This document shows positions 6,672 to 7,920 of a DNA stretch of 7,920 nucleotides, piece after piece (within the stretch, counting starts at the first letter, position 1; every line of letters starts with the position of its first letter). A program made the translations under genes and the position numbers. The DNA is taken from NCBI GenBank assembly GCA_017631705.1, contig JAGBSU010000162.1:1-7920 (forward strand). Direction: 5' to 3'. This DNA is from Clostridia bacterium (GTDB taxonomy: Bacteria; Bacillota; Clostridia; Oscillospirales; Acutalibacteraceae). A model generated the notes under the pieces. That model was not told where the DNA came from, ran no database searches, and saw only the letters and a program-made list of their open reading frames with translations.

Positions 6672-6700
6672 ATTATAGCACAACCTGTATTCTTATGCAA
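6672..6700 (-). promoter_or_regulatory. Promoter of the arg operon
   Basis: On the minus strand the -35 TTGCAT (6700-6695) and the -10 TATAAT (6677-6672) are 17 bases apart, and a TG one base before the -10 gives an extended -10. Transcription should start near 6665, leaving a leader of about 50 nt. An inverted repeat GTTGT/ACAAC (6684-6680 and 6671-6667) brackets the -10. This is a near-consensus housekeeping-sigma promoter that the overlapping ARG boxes would repress. Confidence 0.88.
6686..6699 (-). promoter_or_regulatory. ARG box 2, overlapping the -35 and spacer
   Basis: TGCATAAGAATACA on the minus strand matches 8 of the 10 specific positions of the ArgR/AhrC half-symmetric core TGAAT-N4-ATTCA. 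It covers most of the -35 and runs into the spacer, where bound ArgR would exclude RNA polymerase. Its centre is 22 bp from the first box, about two helical turns. Confidence 0.6.
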
Positions 6701-6707
6701 TACTTTT

Positions 6708-6721
6708 TGAAAAAATATTCA
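6708..6721 (-). promoter_or_regulatory. ARG box 1, just upstream of the promoter
   Basis: TGAATATTTTTTCA on the minus strand matches 9 of 10 specific positions of the TGAAT-N4-ATTCA ArgR/AhrC core, with an all-A/T centre. With the second box at 6686-6699 it forms the tandem arrangement on which ArgR hexamers act, with arginine as co-repressor. Confidence 0.75.
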
Positions 6722-6754
6722 ATGTCGTTTTGCTGAATTTGGCATAGAAGTCCC

Positions 6755-6774
6755 CGAATTATTTGTTTAATTCG
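6755..6774. repeat. Unassigned 20-base inverted repeat upstream of the arg promoter
   Basis: CGAATTA (6755-6761) and TAATTCG (6768-6774) are perfect 7-base complements around a 6-base T-rich centre. It lies 55 bases upstream of the -35. The spacing does not fit an ARG box (10 bases rather than 4 between GAAT and ATTC). It could be an operator for another regulator or a minor hairpin. Confidence 0.45.
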
Positions 6775-6850
6775 CACAAGATACCGCTGTTTTTTGAGCT
6801 TTCACCCTTGTTGTGATGTATATTTATTCGCTATATTCATTGCTTTATGC

Positions 6851-6891
6851 AAAAAAGGAGTTGTGAAAAAGCATAACTCTTTCACAACTCC
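6851..6891 (-). terminator. Rho-independent terminator of the M23 peptidase gene
   Basis: On the minus strand GGAGTTGTGAAA (6891-6880) and TTTCACAACTCC (6868-6857) form a perfect 12-bp stem with an 11-nt loop, followed at once by six T (6856-6851). It starts 6 bases after the TGA stop of the peptidase gene and separates it from the arg operon. Confidence 0.93.
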
Positions 6892-6897
6892 GTTTTA

Positions 6898-7920
6898 TCA
6901 GCGTTGTACATACTTCAGCGGGTCCACCAACACCCCGTTTTTAATCACTTCAAAATGCAGATGAGGACCGGTGGAATAACCCGTGTTACCCACCTTAGCA
7001 ATGTACTGTCCTTGGGCGACACGGTCACCTTTCCCGACAAACAACTGACTGCAATGGGCATACCTTGTTTTGAAACCGTTGCCGTGGTCAATCAGCACAT
7101 ACAAACCATAACTCGGATGGTTAGTCGCTTCAACGACGACACCGCCGTCGGAGGCGATAATCGGTTTTTTGTCGGCACTGCCGTTGGCAATATCAATAGC
7201 ACCGTGGAACGAGCCCCAGCGTGGAGCAAACGGCGAAGAAATTTGTTTGGTATACGGCAACGGCCACACAAAGATACCGGTAGCCACACCGTCGCCCACC
7301 ACGGCACTGCCGTCGTATTTTTGAGCGCCGACCAGTTCCACTTGGTTGACCGGTGCTTTGATGTATTCCGTACCGGTAACCACACGGTACTGTTCTTTGC
7401 CGTTGACCGAAATGATTTGCGTATAGACGCGTTGGGTACCGTTTTTACCTTTCACTTTGGTAACGTGGTAGCCGAGCGGTAGATTTTCAGTTTCTTGAAC
7501 AATCGTCTTATACGGTGCTTTTTCCACCGTCACGACCGTGCGAATGGTTTTGAGTGTCAGTGCCCCCGTATAGGTTTTCATGAAGTCTTCCGTTGCAAAA
7601 GCTGAAGAAGGATACAAGCCGTTTACCACCGATACTTGGGATAAGAAATCAATCGTTTCTCCCTCCCCTATCGGTTGAGAAGCTAAACGAGCATTCAGCA
7701 GTGCATCTATCTTTTCCTTTGACGATAACGCACCGCGAAACACGCCGTCAACATACAATCCGGCACCGTGCTGTATGCGGTCGCCCAATGTTTCCAAAAT
7801 ACGGTTGCTGACTTCTTGTTCGTTTAACAGCGAATCTTTGTTGACGATGGCAACCGTCAGTTGCGGTTTTGCAGAAACTTCGAAAGAATCGTCCGCATTG
7901 ATAACCGTATTACTCACCAA
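6898..7920 (-). CDS. G5-domain M23 (LytM-type) peptidoglycan endopeptidase, C-terminal part
   Basis: Zinc metallopeptidase expected to cut peptide cross-links of peptidoglycan outside the membrane. The frame is open to the window edge, so the 340 residues seen are the C-terminal part; the first codon, TTG at 7920, is probably an internal leucine. Order of parts: an N-terminal region with GLYVDGVFRGAL (54-65), common before G5 domains in clostridial wall proteins; a G5 domain (about 124-198, containing KAPYKTI and the VNGKEQYRVVTGTEYIKAP stretch); then an M23 domain (about 215-340). The zinc and catalytic residues are present: His239 and Asp243 in HGAID, His289 in YAHCS, and His320-Leu-His322 in GPHLHFEV. 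The catalytic site looks intact. A signal peptide or membrane anchor would be upstream of the window. It ends in TGA just before a strong terminator and is unlikely to be functionally tied to the arg genes. Confidence 0.92.
   Translation of the reverse strand: MVSNTVINADDSFEVSAKPQLTVAIVNKDSLLNEQEVSNRILETLGDRIQHGAGLYVDGVFRGALSSKEKIDALLNARLASQPIGEGETIDFLSQVSVVNGLYPSSAFATEDFMKTYTGALTLKTIRTVVTVEKAPYKTIVQETENLPLGYHVTKVKGKNGTQRVYTQIISVNGKEQYRVVTGTEYIKAPVNQVELVGAQKYDGSAVVGDGVATGIFVWPLPYTKQISSPFAPRWGSFHGAIDIANGSADKKPIIASDGGVVVEATNHPSYGLYVLIDHGNGFKTRYAHCSQLFVGKGDRVAQGQYIAKVGNTGYSTGPHLHFEVIKNGVLVDPLKYVQR

Noticed and set aside
6733..6746. A third ARG-box-like half site upstream of the two boxes
   Set aside because: Only one half (ATTCA on the minus strand) matches; the other half does not fit the core.
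6820..6852. Possible second upstream promoter (TTGCAT at 6852-6847 with an AT-rich -10-like stretch)
   Set aside because: It overlaps the T-tract of the terminator, the -10 is poor and the spacing is 18 or more; the promoter at 6672-6700 is much better.
6904..7482. Plus-strand 192-codon open frame opposite the M23 peptidase
   Set aside because: The minus strand carries intact G5 and M23 motifs; the opposite frame has no recognisable motif and begins inside the peptidase gene.
1..7920. CRISPR array, tRNA or rRNA genes, phage genes, toxin-antitoxin or defence genes
   Set aside because: No repeat-spacer pattern, no cloverleaf-like sequence and no such proteins were seen; apart from about 570 intergenic bases the window is filled by arg genes and the M23 peptidase.

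Overview
The window is an arginine biosynthesis operon from a low-to-mid GC Gram-positive bacterium, most likely of the Clostridia (Oscillospiraceae/Ruminococcaceae-like). This is inferred from strong AGGAGG-type ribosome binding sites, a consensus Firmicutes promoter with ARG-box operators, the argG-H-C-J-B-D gene order, and a neighbouring G5 + M23 cell-wall peptidase. The species cannot be named from the sequence. All genes lie on the minus strand, so the operon reads from right to left.

Right end (7920 to 6898): the C-terminal part of a secreted or membrane-anchored M23 (LytM-type) peptidoglycan endopeptidase with a G5 domain, closed by a strong intrinsic terminator (6891-6851). The 282-base gap 6616-6897 holds that terminator, an unexplained 20-base inverted repeat, two tandem ARG boxes, a near-perfect promoter (TTGCAT-17-TATAAT with extended -10), a small leader hairpin and the argG ribosome binding site.

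Operon (6615 to 1): argG (argininosuccinate synthase), argH (argininosuccinate lyase), argC (type-2 N-acetylglutamyl-phosphate reductase), argJ (ornithine acetyltransferase), argB (N-acetylglutamate kinase, apparently the arginine-inhibitable type) and the first 237 codons of argD (acetylornithine aminotransferase), cut by the window edge. Together they cover the recycling acetyl pathway from glutamate to ornithine (B, C, D, J) and the last two steps from citrulline to arginine (G, H). Ornithine carbamoyltransferase (argF), carbamoyl-phosphate synthetase and argR are not in the window. Most junctions are very tight: a 12-nt gap, two 4-nt overlaps, and a 3-nt gap before argD, implying one transcript with translational coupling.

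The exception is argJ-argB, where a 271-bp non-coding element (1590-1860) sits between the genes. It has 25-bp imperfect terminal inverted repeats (22/25), is flanked by TA dinucleotides, and is full of internal stem-loops. Removing it together with one TA restores an intact argJ stop codon followed by a 12-nt gap carrying the argB ribosome binding site. This makes it a convincing MITE-like insertion with a possible structured RNA, and it is the most interesting item here. The remainder is a well-conserved biosynthetic operon; I see no wholly new enzymatic system.
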